NCBI RefSeq assembly: GCF_013184545.1
Contig: NZ_JAAOJA010000013.1
Location: 1-64,000 of the forward strand
Source of the DNA: Pseudomonas tumuqii
GTDB taxonomy: Bacteria > Pseudomonadota > Gammaproteobacteria > Pseudomonadales > Pseudomonadaceae
Length of the DNA stretch: 64,000 nucleotides
Direction: 5' to 3'
Part shown: positions 7,696-16,067 of the stretch, one piece after another
Layout: each line of letters begins with the position of its first letter
How positions within the stretch are numbered: the stretch's first letter is position 1
Notes under the pieces: model-generated
What the model was told of the DNA's origin: nothing
The model's database searches: none
The model's input: the letters and a program-made list of their open reading frames with translations, nothing else
Position numbers and translations under genes: made by a program

Positions 7696-8298
7696 CTATC
7701 GACCTACGCCATGCTCAATTTGCCCAATCAACGTGACGACTTGCTGGTAGTTGCCTGCCGAAATAGCTTCGGCGAGTGGCGATTGAGATAGCGCGCTGTT
7801 GGCGTTTGTAAGCCATCGAGCAGCTGCGGCTGCATCAAGATCAAATAGATGCAGTGCTGCCGCAATAACGTCAGCGAATTGTGATGGCGATTCTGTGGGG
7901 GCAGATACTGTTGCCGTTGGATGGCCAGGCTCTACTGCATGGGAAGGGCACCGTGTACGCAACCATTTATTTCGCTCTAGCGTCCGCCCAGGCTTTCCAC
8001 ATACATCGCAGATGGATTCCGATAGGTATTCTGCCAGGTCAATCAGGCGGCCGATGTAGTCATCACCACCTCTGTAGTAAAAACGGAGCGTACCGAATTT
8101 TTCTTTGACCTGCGCTGCTACTAACGGAGCGCAGTGTTGGTCCTGCTGGTGCTTCTGAATGAGCGTGCAAGTTGCATCGAGCAACTCGAACCAGCCGTTT
8201 CTGCACTCGAGGCCAAAATAGGGTGCGGTCTCATTTCCACTGGATGGAAAAATTTCGGGGTAGTGAGTGCAGAAGTGATTCTCAAAGATTTGATCCAT
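7696..8298 (-). CDS. Hypothetical protein with a Cys-pair domain and a possible MbcA/ParS-like tail
   Basis: A 200-residue protein. The N-terminal part (1-120) contains NGWFELLDATCTLIQKH, the block QVKEKFGTLRFYY, and a C-x-x-C pair in ICDVCGKPG with a further Cys about 19 residues on. This combination recurs in uncharacterised phage and plasmid proteins. The C-terminal part (about 145-200), with ARWLTNANSAL and SPLAEAISAGNYQQVVTLIGQI, resembles the DUF2384 toxin-binding domain of MbcA/ParS-type antitoxins, where a WL-xxxN-xx-L block precedes P-x-x-A/L. No toxin gene lies next to it. The function is unknown; the antitoxin-like reading is tentative. Confidence 0.55.
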   Translation of the reverse strand: MDQIFENHFCTHYPEIFPSSGNETAPYFGLECRNGWFELLDATCTLIQKHQQDQHCAPLVAAQVKEKFGTLRFYYRGGDDYIGRLIDLAEYLSESICDVCGKPGRTLERNKWLRTRCPSHAVEPGHPTATVSAPTESPSQFADVIAAALHLFDLDAAAAARWLTNANSALSQSPLAEAISAGNYQQVVTLIGQIEHGVGR

Positions 8299-8787
8299 GA
8301 TTTTTCAGTCCCAAGTGTCTCTAACGGGGTAGCGGTCTCGACTTCTAGTGTCGGAGAGCCGCCGCCCAAACAGGAATCTACTTTCCGATTGCGGTACGCA
8401 AGAGCCCATTTCGGCTAGGCGAGCGCAGTTCGGCTTCGCTGATCCGAAATCGGAAACGCGAGGCCACAAACGGAATCTAGTGATCCAAATTTGGAAAGAA
8501 AAGGCCGAATTGGGCGGGACTCTCGTTATGAGTAATTGACCGTTCGTCGGCAAAAACCACTGGTAATACCGACTTTCCATCCATAACGACCGAGTTTCCT
8601 CGGCGACGTTTTTGTCGGATTTTCCTGTGGGATACTTTCTATCGAAGGGCGAATTTGCGAGCAAAGGCGTTGTACGTCACTCCGTTCCTCCCAACGCGAC
8701 TCGCTTTTTCGGCACTGCGTTTGAAAAAGAAAGGCGTGTTTAAAGCGTCAATAGCATTGACATAAAAATAATAAAAAGGTGCTCATC
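8299..8787. other. Non-coding leader of the mobilisation genes, candidate oriT region
   Basis: These 489 bases precede mobC and hold no convincing gene. They contain several short palindromes: TCCGA-AA-TCGGA (8443-8454), CCAAATTTGG (8485-8494) and the hairpin CCGAG-TTTC-CTCGG (8590-8603). Transfer origins of mobilisable elements usually lie just upstream of mobC and the relaxase gene and are rich in such repeats. No nick site can be named from the sequence alone, so the assignment rests on position. Confidence 0.4.
8747..8761. promoter_or_regulatory. Palindrome before mobC, candidate autoregulatory operator
   Basis: GTCAAT-AGC-ATTGAC is a perfect inverted repeat ending 26 bases before the mobC ATG and just ahead of its ribosome-binding site. 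Mobilisation proteins often repress their own promoter, so this is a candidate operator. Confidence 0.35.
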
Positions 8788-9093
8788 ATGGATAGAAAAA
8801 CAGCGAGGCTATGCCTCCGAATAACCCCCGACGATAAGAAATTCATCTTCGCTAAAGCGAATGATCTTCAGCTCAGTGTTGCTGATTGGCTCATTCGAGC
8901 TGCGCTGGATCGCGAAATTATCCCGCCCCGATCGACGTGGGATGCTGAGTCGATCAGTCAGTTGTCCCGTATCGGTAACAATCTCAATCAGCTTACGTAC
9001 TGGGCGAACACTGGAATGTGGGTGGATGACACTGCGTTGCGTGAAATCGCAGCTGAATTGCGTGCGCTACGAGCTGTGACAGATGATTTTTAA
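8788..9093 (+). CDS. mobC: MobC-like relaxosome accessory protein
   Basis: A 101-residue protein starting MDRKTARLCLRITPDDKKFI, a ribbon-helix-helix-like N-terminus. It continues with SISQLSRIGNNLNQLTYWAN, the signature of the MobC/MbeC family (L-x-x-IGNNLNQL). Such proteins bind the transfer origin and help the relaxase open it. AAGG eight bases before ATG 8788 favours this start over GTG 8779. The 3' end overlaps the relaxase gene by 11 bases, the usual translationally coupled mobC-relaxase order. Confidence 0.85.
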   Translation: MDRKTARLCLRITPDDKKFIFAKANDLQLSVADWLIRAALDREIIPPRSTWDAESISQLSRIGNNLNQLTYWANTGMWVDDTALREIAAELRALRAVTDDF

Positions 9094-11425
9094 AGTTCGA
9101 AAGCATCGCTCAAAGCGGCATTTGCGCAACTTGGTTAGGTATCTCCTTTCCCGAAAAGGCAATTCCAGTGAGCGAGTGCTGCAGCACGAATCCCTGAATG
9201 CTTTGCCGATGTTGCCGGGTGATAGCCCTGCGAGCTATGCGAAGCAGTGGGCCGCAGCGCTTTGGAGTTTCACTACTCAAGAGCGCCGTGGAAAAAAGCC
9301 GCCGGAGGACTATTTCGTTCATTCGGTGATGAGCTTTTTCCCGGGTAATGCCGAGCATGCAGCTGATCAGCTCACAGCAGAGCAAGCCATCGCCTTGGCC
9401 AAAGAAGCCATGTCCGAAGTCGCACCAGGTGAGCGACAGGTTCTTTATGTCGCGCACGGTGATAAAGCGCACCTGCACGTACACATCACGTTTTCTGTCG
9501 TCGAACGAGGTGGCCGGATCTGGAATCCCCGCCACGACTTCCGTCTATGGGAGTCCGCGGCGGCTCGACTTGAAGTGAAGTACGGTTTGTACCAGGTAAC
9601 TATTGGTCGGCCTGGAGGTGAGCCGGTATTGAAGAAGTCGCCAACCGGCAATGAGCTGAATATGACTATCCGGACGGGGACGCCCTCCGAGCGCATGCTG
9701 TTGCAAGAGTTGGTCGCTGCCGCGCTTTCTGGTAAGCCATCGTTCCCTACCTTCTGGCATCGATTGCTTGATGCTGGGGTTACTCCCATTCCCAGTATTG
9801 CGACCACGGGGCGCGTGTCCGGTATCTCATTTCAATATGAGCAGGGTTTGCCAATGAAAGGCAGCGATCTGGGAAAAGGGTATTCGTGGCCAGCGCTCGC
9901 GAAGCAACTCAACTTTGCGGCTTCGCAGCACCTTCACCTGGTGAAGCCTTTCGCGCAGGCTCGAGAATCTGTGGGTGGTGAATTACACGCTGATTCTGGT
10001 GAAGAGGCTCTGCCAATAACAACCCCTGCGACCGGAAAACCTGTGCTGGCGAAGTTTATTGCTAAACCAGTCGATGAGCAGCGCACTAACTGGGTTTGGC
10101 GCAACAAGCCGAGGCGTATTGCTTTTGTAGAGCGGCCGAAGGTTTATCTCGCCTGCTCGGGCCATCAGCTTGTTCACGAAGCGATTGCGGAGCGCGCTAA
10201 GCAGCGCGGGATAAAAAACATGGCTGTAACGGGCTCTAATGATTTCCGAAAAAGAATGTGGTTCGAGCTGTCGCTACGTGAGATCGCGGTGGCCGGATAT
10301 CAGCCAACAGAAAAAGAACAACAGGGACTGGAGTGGTGGAAAAATGAGCAAATTAAAGCAGGCCGAGCAGATTGCTCAGCAGGCGCTGGAGAGTCGGACG
10401 GAGACGCTGGCATTGGCGCTGTCAGTGAAGCTAGACGCGATGCGCCAAGCAAAAGTGTCAACGAGCGAGGAATTGGCGCAGGCGATGTATCCCCTCCTTC
10501 AAGCAATGACCTCATTGGCGTTGGAAAACCAAGTGTTGCTCCAAGAAATGCGTTTGCTGATGGGCAACGAAATTCAGCAGATGAAGGAGGAGAGGAGCGA
10601 GATGCTCGCAGTGATGGCGGAGCTCAGGTCCATAGCGGCGCTATCAAGGTCGTAGCTGGAGGACAGGGTTCGGAATTAATACCCACCCCGTACTTGAAGC
10701 GTGCCTCTCGCTTGGGGGATGCAGCATCACTGCGTCATAGTGTGCATTCGGTGCGAGAAAATGAAAACTGGCATCTGCTGATGGACATGTTGTCGGGACT
10801 GAGTCGTGGATTTACCCGGTGGAAGGTTACTTTCGGCATACCTGGACAGCCTCCGTTGGGAGAGTTAACTCGTCGCGATCAAATCCTGCCCAGCTGGCCA
10901 AACCTGCAGGTGCTGAATAGCCAAGGCTGTAATGTGGAATTGTCGCTCACATCGACTGATAGTTGGCTTCACCTGGTCGGAGTGACCGAGCGTGACCTTA
11001 AGTGGTTGCAGGAGCAGGAGATCACGCCCGCAATTCGCTTCACCCGCGGCGGGGTGATGGAGATGTTCGTGCATGTGAATTATGGCATTGAGAGCAATCA
11101 GGTCATGCAGCACTTGGCTGAACAAATCCAGTCAGGGCTCGACGCTACTGTTCGGGCACATTTTGGCAGTGTGTCGTGTCCGCTACCGGGATTCGACTGC
11201 TGGGTTGATGAGCAGTTGCAATCGTGTTGCGGTATCAGCTTAGACAGCCAGTCAATTGGGACACAACTGTCGAGTCAGTTGAAAACTCTGAAGGGCGACG
11301 TGGGGCGATCTAGAGTTTTGGGTGTTCCGCCAATACTAAGTACGGACATTTTATTGAGTGGCGATGAAAGGCCATTAATAGAGCGGCAGGGTCAGATTGA
11401 GCCGCCGCGTCCTGGTGAGTACTGA
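9083..11425 (+). CDS. MOBP-type relaxase/mobilisation nuclease
   Basis: A 780-residue relaxase. Tyr20 in NLVRYLLSRKG is the likely nicking residue, and the metal-binding motif HGDKAHLHVH spans residues 125-134 with histidines 125, 130, 132 and 134. It would cut one strand at oriT and pilot it into a recipient. The N-terminal 250 residues form the nuclease. The remaining C-terminal half shows no domain I recognise; no motor or pore genes are present, so transfer would need a helper conjugation system. A second gene lies inside this one at 10344-10655 in another frame. The gene overlaps mobC at its 5' end. Confidence 0.9.
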   Translation: MIFKVRKHRSKRHLRNLVRYLLSRKGNSSERVLQHESLNALPMLPGDSPASYAKQWAAALWSFTTQERRGKKPPEDYFVHSVMSFFPGNAEHAADQLTAEQAIALAKEAMSEVAPGERQVLYVAHGDKAHLHVHITFSVVERGGRIWNPRHDFRLWESAAARLEVKYGLYQVTIGRPGGEPVLKKSPTGNELNMTIRTGTPSERMLLQELVAAALSGKPSFPTFWHRLLDAGVTPIPSIATTGRVSGISFQYEQGLPMKGSDLGKGYSWPALAKQLNFAASQHLHLVKPFAQARESVGGELHADSGEEALPITTPATGKPVLAKFIAKPVDEQRTNWVWRNKPRRIAFVERPKVYLACSGHQLVHEAIAERAKQRGIKNMAVTGSNDFRKRMWFELSLREIAVAGYQPTEKEQQGLEWWKNEQIKAGRADCSAGAGESDGDAGIGAVSEARRDAPSKSVNERGIGAGDVSPPSSNDLIGVGKPSVAPRNAFADGQRNSADEGGEERDARSDGGAQVHSGAIKVVAGGQGSELIPTPYLKRASRLGDAASLRHSVHSVRENENWHLLMDMLSGLSRGFTRWKVTFGIPGQPPLGELTRRDQILPSWPNLQVLNSQGCNVELSLTSTDSWLHLVGVTERDLKWLQEQEITPAIRFTRGGVMEMFVHVNYGIESNQVMQHLAEQIQSGLDATVRAHFGSVSCPLPGFDCWVDEQLQSCCGISLDSQSIGTQLSSQLKTLKGDVGRSRVLGVPPILSTDILLSGDERPLIERQGQIEPPRPGEY
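10344..10655 (+). CDS. MobB/MbeB-like protein encoded inside the relaxase gene
   Basis: A 103-residue protein wholly inside the relaxase gene, shifted by one base. It starts MSKLKQAEQIAQQALESRTE and is almost entirely predicted amphipathic helix, with a coiled-coil-like centre (LLQEMRLLMGNEIQQMKEER). In ColE1-type plasmids mbeB and mbeD are encoded in exactly this way inside the relaxase gene mbeA, and MbeB proteins open with a similar AEQI-x-QQ motif. GGAG and GGTGG lie before the ATG. The low-complexity relaxase sequence over the same bases (many Gly, Ser, Asp and Ala) fits an overprinted region. Position and N-terminal motif support the call; function is inferred from ColE1. Confidence 0.65.
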   Translation: MSKLKQAEQIAQQALESRTETLALALSVKLDAMRQAKVSTSEELAQAMYPLLQAMTSLALENQVLLQEMRLLMGNEIQQMKEERSEMLAVMAELRSIAALSRS

Positions 11426-11630
11426 AAGAGGCGCGTCGACCAGCGACTGCTCAATATAGGTACTGATTACGTAGATTGAATAACGTGCATGTCTAGGTCA
11501 TCGGTCTAGCGTCGGACCTCGCCGAGTAGCTCGGAGCACAGAGCTTGATCACTGATCTGTACCAAGACGAGTTTCGGCCAAAAGCGGACGGTTACTGTAG
11601 CGGTAGCTTAAGCGAGGAATGCGGCTGCCG

Positions 11631-13811
11631 TCACACCGTTCCCAGCGCTCGCCTGACGAAGCTCTGGTCGACGTCCCCCATAAACTCCCAGGCCCGCTCG
11701 TTCTGCCGAAGATAGTCAGTCAGCTCATCTACCCCAGCCCCTTCTGGGAAGTCCAGCAGCGACGACATTCGGTGCAGCGTCTGGATGGGGATACCTATCT
11801 CCTCAAGCGCGTTCACCCCTGCTGGAAGATGGAGGTTCTCAAAAGTCATTCTGACGTGGCTGTAGTCAATCGTACCGCGCACGCTCCTTTTGATGGTATG
11901 CAAACGAACTACGTCTTCCAGCAGCCCCAGCACCTTGGGGATGGTGTAACCGAAGGTATTGCTCACCAGCTTCAGATCATTGTTGAGCGCGGTAGAAAGG
12001 TTCAGTTTCTCACCGCCCTCAATCCGCTGCTTTGTATAATCCATCTGGCTCTTCAGATACGCCGAGTAACTCTCTGCTTTTTGATAGCTCGTCAGCTTGG
12101 CCAGGATAGTATCTGGGTATTTTGTCTGCAGCCCATTTGCGTTAAACGCTTTGGGCACGAGTTGGCTGCTGATACTGGCCAAGGTTTTCAGAAAGCCAGT
12201 TGCTGGCGACCAGTGAAACACGAGCGACTCGAACTCGTCCGCACTGAGCATCTCGACCATGCTGTACAACTGCTCGAACTGCTCCATCCGGAAGTATGAG
12301 TGCTTCTTGACCAAATCGATAGAAAACCGATCCTGGGAAAATGCGGCTTCGAACCTTCCCTGGGAATATTCAGTCAAGTGATCGGGCTGCGCGCTTGCGA
12401 GCAGGTTCAGAGGAGTATCCACACCCTGAAGCCCCAGAGGCACATCGACTTCCTGATTCAGGTTGTCTTGCGGAACATCTTCAAGGCAAAACACCTTGCC
12501 TACGAAATGGATGCCCATCCGGCCTGCACGGCCTTTGATATTGCCATGAGTGAACTTGTCGATTGCGCGTGTTCCGTTTCGGTTGTCGTAGATGACGACA
12601 TTTTTCGCAATCGTGTTCACCCCCTCGATAATGGTGGAAGTGCACAGTAGAAAGCGCAGGTCGCCGGCATTGAACCGATCAGCGGTGTACTGCTGGAGAG
12701 CACGAGGGAGGCCGCCGAAATGCAGACCAATACCATTCCTGAGGGCATAGGTGTAATCCCATTCAGGGTCAAATTCCTCGGCAACCCAATCAATGTGCTC
12801 ACTCTGGAATGGTTGGCCGTACCCAAGCCGGACGAGTTCGCGGGCAACCTTCCCAGCTATCCTAGATGACTTGCAGTAGACGATTGTGGCTCCTTTGCAC
12901 TGCGGTGCGATAGTCGCCAACATTTCCAGCTTGCCCTCATCGTCATCGGGATTTACACCGAACGTCTGTACATCGACGGCCACGGTGTTGAAATCAGCGG
13001 AGATGAACGTGTGGTCATGCCCTAGCTCCGTCAAGCCCCGAATGCTGTTTACGAAGGGTCCGGTGAGATAGAACTGTTTGGACACCTTCAGCAGCTTGCT
13101 AAGGGCAATATTCAGCTCAATGACCCGCTCGTCCTTGAAGTCCGTGGTGCCATTTTTGAGCTGCTGAAAAGCCAGCTTGTAAAACTCGTCGATAACAAAA
13201 AGATCGATGGCCTTGATGTCGTCTCGCTCGTTGACCCGCTCTTGGGTCAGGACATACACGACCCGCTCACTACGGCACTCTTGCGAGCTGTGGTGGATAA
13301 TCTGGTAGACCTCACCAAAGCGTGCTTGAAGACGCCTGCGCGTCTCGTCAGCTAACGCAACGGTAGGTACCACTAGAACAACACGTTTGAAGTGTCCGAG
13401 CCCCAACAGCGAGTCGACGATAGCGCTCTTACCCATGCTGGTTGGAGCACTAAGCACGACGTTGCGGCCAGCCTTGAGTAAGTCAAAAATTCGAAACTGC
13501 ATTGAGTGGAAGACGTAGTCTTCAGAGAACGGCGTTCGGTACACATCCAGAGCGATCCAATCCCCCTGGGAGAGATCAGAAAACTCTTTCTTCAGGTAAG
13601 GGAATAGCCCAGCCTTCCTGACCATGTTGCGCAAAATGACGGCATGGTCGATAAACTTTTCACGGGCATCAAGCGCCCTAATCGTAAGGTCTCTGCCAAG
13701 GGAGGAAGATACTGGGTTGGACAAGAGGGAATTGACCGCTGACAGATATCGGAACGCTGAGAACCCATCACCATCCAAGCTCCCCTTGGCTACTTCGTAA
13801 ATGTCTTTCAT
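11631..13811 (-). CDS. HamB-like superfamily 2 helicase of a Hachiman-type defence operon
   Basis: A 726-residue DExH/D helicase. Motif I is APTSMGKS (122-129), motif II VIDEFYK (206-212, a DEF variant of the DEAD box), a motif III-like LTGP lies at 249-252, and motif VI is HGNIKGRAGRMG (422-433). In Hachiman and the related AbpAB systems, HamB helicases work with a HamA nuclease to sense damaged or phage DNA. Here the start codon overlaps the stop of the upstream nuclease gene (ATGA), so both are made as a pair. The C-terminal 280 residues carry no motif I can name. The helicase assignment is firm; the Hachiman assignment rests on the partner. Confidence 0.75.
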   Translation of the reverse strand: MKDIYEVAKGSLDGDGFSAFRYLSAVNSLLSNPVSSSLGRDLTIRALDAREKFIDHAVILRNMVRKAGLFPYLKKEFSDLSQGDWIALDVYRTPFSEDYVFHSMQFRIFDLLKAGRNVVLSAPTSMGKSAIVDSLLGLGHFKRVVLVVPTVALADETRRRLQARFGEVYQIIHHSSQECRSERVVYVLTQERVNERDDIKAIDLFVIDEFYKLAFQQLKNGTTDFKDERVIELNIALSKLLKVSKQFYLTGPFVNSIRGLTELGHDHTFISADFNTVAVDVQTFGVNPDDDEGKLEMLATIAPQCKGATIVYCKSSRIAGKVARELVRLGYGQPFQSEHIDWVAEEFDPEWDYTYALRNGIGLHFGGLPRALQQYTADRFNAGDLRFLLCTSTIIEGVNTIAKNVVIYDNRNGTRAIDKFTHGNIKGRAGRMGIHFVGKVFCLEDVPQDNLNQEVDVPLGLQGVDTPLNLLASAQPDHLTEYSQGRFEAAFSQDRFSIDLVKKHSYFRMEQFEQLYSMVEMLSADEFESLVFHWSPATGFLKTLASISSQLVPKAFNANGLQTKYPDTILAKLTSYQKAESYSAYLKSQMDYTKQRIEGGEKLNLSTALNNDLKLVSNTFGYTIPKVLGLLEDVVRLHTIKRSVRGTIDYSHVRMTFENLHLPAGVNALEEIGIPIQTLHRMSSLLDFPEGAGVDELTDYLRQNERAWEFMGDVDQSFVRRALGTV

Positions 13812-15436
13812 ACGGCCTTCCTGACCTGCGCATCCACTAACTGGGTCAAAATCTCCAGACTTGGCGCGGGATAGATGAACACATCGATCATGAGCTCTGC
13901 GAACGTCGGATTGTGTTTCAGATCGTCGGCAAATGTTTCGAACAGAGCCGTGGTTTCCCGCTCCAGATGATCTTCATGCCCAGGAGTTTCAGGATCGGTC
14001 AGCAGCGAAGAGTCGTATCCGACGAACACCACAAATCTGAATCGATCCAGGTGTGCATCGAATGGGTTGCTTTCGTCGAGTATGACGTCGATGTCATGAC
14101 TTAGCAGGTAGCTGTCATCCTTGATATCGAGAATTTTCCCCCGTGCGTTACTGAAACACTCGAGGATCTCCTCGTAGAGTTCCTCGCGGATCTCAGGCAG
14201 GCGCGTGGTGATATTGGCAGCAGTCACGAGCTCACTGAAGCCAACCCATAGCTGATCCCCTTCCGGGTCTCGACGAACGATATGGACGTTCTCAAGGATC
14301 TTTGCTTCGTCCTGGCCTTCGAGGTAAAGCAAGCACGGAATGGGCTGGCTAGCATGCATCTGCCGTATCGTGGCATGAAGAAGCACTCGCCCTAAGAATG
14401 AACGAACGTCTGCCAAGGATGCGAACACAGTTTTCTTCAAGCGCTGGCCTTGCTCGACAAGCGACAACTTGTGGATGTCTGCGAGTTCACTGGGGCGAAG
14501 GAAGACCTCATCCAGCCATTTGCACACGTTGTCGACGATGTGTTTGTAGCGGTAGCGCGTGAGGCTGTACTGCTGGTGCAGGACACGGCCATTGCGCTTG
14601 GTGCACGAGGTGGCCAGTGGATTGCGAAACGGAACCAGAATGTGAGGTAGCTGGCGTTTGACGTAGACCTTACGACCTGCCCGCTTCTGATCCTCCTCGA
14701 CCAGACCTTCGAACCACATATTCAAATCTGCGCGAAGGTAGGATTTGCTGTCGACGGAGTGGATTCTGCGGGACATGGCCCCTTTTCGGGTAACGGTATC
14801 CAGAATCCCTCGCCAAATATCTTCTGCCGAGGACTCGGTACTCAATATCACACCGTGAAGATCATACGCCGCCCTTCGAATGTTGCTGATGCCCAGCAGT
14901 TCGATCTCGCGCATGGTTCGGAACACTTCCCAGTGAGTAGCATCTACCCAGGTCGCTACGTTCACTCCACTGGGGGCAATATAGTTGCTGGTTCTACCGT
15001 TTAGGTAGTCGATCAGATCTTCGCGCCCAGGTTTTCCGGCGCGCTCGTCATGGTTGATGTGCAGGTACTCAAGAGTGACGTTGACCGGATGCTCTGTGAC
15101 GATCCGGAATCTTCTCTGCACGGTAAGTGACGGTTCGCTCTGCATGGATTTATGCATGATCGAACTGCCTGGAATCTTCTTTTTGTCGGCACCTTTGCTG
15201 AGGACTAAAAGATCGTTTCTTGCCCAGTGGACCTTCGTGGTCGTTTTCACCTGCACGAATTCGACGAAGTCGTCACAGACAACATCAATGTCGTCTGTGA
15301 CTTCACATCGGATACTTTTAATTTTTTTGTCACGCAGCATCTGAGTGACGTAATAGGCAGCAACACAATCCTGGAAGATGAAGCCGTGCTTGGCAGCGAC
15401 TCCGCCAGAGTCATTAGGTTCCATCTCGACGTCCAT
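13808..15436 (-). CDS. Cap4/DUF4297-type nuclease joined to a HamA-like (DUF1837) domain
   Basis: A 542-residue protein. Residues 9-75 show the DUF4297 (Cap4-type) endonuclease pattern: GGVAAKHGFIFQD, then a PD-(D/E)xK core with Glu45, Asp49/Asp51 and QVK at 62-64, then Trp71. The C-terminal part, about 360-542, resembles DUF1837 (HamA): a LLYLEG strand, LWVGFSELV (397-403), FRFVVFVGYDSSLL and the closing IDVFIYPAPSLEIL. HamA normally has a catalytic GE-x-K near the place where this protein has GFSE, so the second nuclease looks dead. A helicase gene overlaps downstream. Inferred role: the DNA-cutting arm of an abortive antiphage system. The DUF4297 match is clearer than the DUF1837 match. 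An ATG at 15424 is an alternative start. Confidence 0.65.
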   Translation of the reverse strand: MDVEMEPNDSGGVAAKHGFIFQDCVAAYYVTQMLRDKKIKSIRCEVTDDIDVVCDDFVEFVQVKTTTKVHWARNDLLVLSKGADKKKIPGSSIMHKSMQSEPSLTVQRRFRIVTEHPVNVTLEYLHINHDERAGKPGREDLIDYLNGRTSNYIAPSGVNVATWVDATHWEVFRTMREIELLGISNIRRAAYDLHGVILSTESSAEDIWRGILDTVTRKGAMSRRIHSVDSKSYLRADLNMWFEGLVEEDQKRAGRKVYVKRQLPHILVPFRNPLATSCTKRNGRVLHQQYSLTRYRYKHIVDNVCKWLDEVFLRPSELADIHKLSLVEQGQRLKKTVFASLADVRSFLGRVLLHATIRQMHASQPIPCLLYLEGQDEAKILENVHIVRRDPEGDQLWVGFSELVTAANITTRLPEIREELYEEILECFSNARGKILDIKDDSYLLSHDIDVILDESNPFDAHLDRFRFVVFVGYDSSLLTDPETPGHEDHLERETTALFETFADDLKHNPTFAELMIDVFIYPAPSLEILTQLVDAQVRKAV

Positions 15437-15618
15437 GGCAGCTTTGGCCTTGGAATTTATGGCAATCGCCTTCCTACGTCTAGGCTATTACTGGCATTTT
15501 GCCCTACTTGACCAACAAGGCAGTCTGTACGCCCCTAGTGTAGGTCAACCTAAGTCATTATTCGCCGAATGCCCATATCGCCGCTTGGGGACAGCTGCGA
15601 ACGAGCAGGAAGCACACG

Positions 15619-15933
15619 TTGGCCACAGTCTACTATTGGCCGACTCCAGCCCGATGCTACTGGCGACTCCAGGCCAGAAACGGACTGATCGAACCTTGCC
15701 TGAACTCACCTTCTTTTGACGATTCAATATCTCTAGGAAATCTGGGGCAATTCAGTCTGGATGCAGAGTTGGTGCTGATTCCCAAAGATAAAATGGAAAC
15801 AATCAGGCGCATTCTGGCCCCCTTGCTCATCTCCATCTCTCCAGGCGCAGAGCCAGAAAAAGGCTATTTGGGAAACCATGATGACGAGCCTATTAAAGGC
15901 CCGTGGGTGTTGATTGACGGGGGAGGGAAGTAA
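15619..15933 (+). CDS. Small hypothetical protein between the defence operon and the integrases
   Basis: A 104-codon frame with a TTG start, ending LIDGGGK. Its second half (LDAELVLIPKDKMETIRRIL onward) has a protein-like composition, whereas the first 30 residues do not, so the true start may be later. No family is recognised. The remaining gene-free bases from 15437 to 16067 hold only a hairpin, GCCTCGT (16032-16038) with ACGAGGC (16054-16060), just downstream of the 445-codon integrase frame, which may end that transcript. Confidence 0.3.
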   Translation: MATVYYWPTPARCYWRLQARNGLIEPCLNSPSFDDSISLGNLGQFSLDAELVLIPKDKMETIRRILAPLLISISPGAEPEKGYLGNHDDEPIKGPWVLIDGGGK

Positions 15934-16067
15934 TAGGTATTTCTCAATCAAGTGCTTATGGAAACCCACATCATCCACTGACTGGGTGGCGAGGAAATGC
16001 TATCAATAGTGTGGCAGGATTAGCGCAAGCCGCCTCGTCCAAGTAGGTACTGAACGAGGCGAGCCGA

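Noticed and set aside
8299..8787. Naming an exact nick site in the mobilisation leader
   Set aside because: No sequence could be matched with confidence to a known MOBP nick region by eye.
12300..12650. Plus-strand frame of 116 codons opposite the helicase
   Set aside because: It overlaps conserved helicase motif VI on the other strand and has no start signal.
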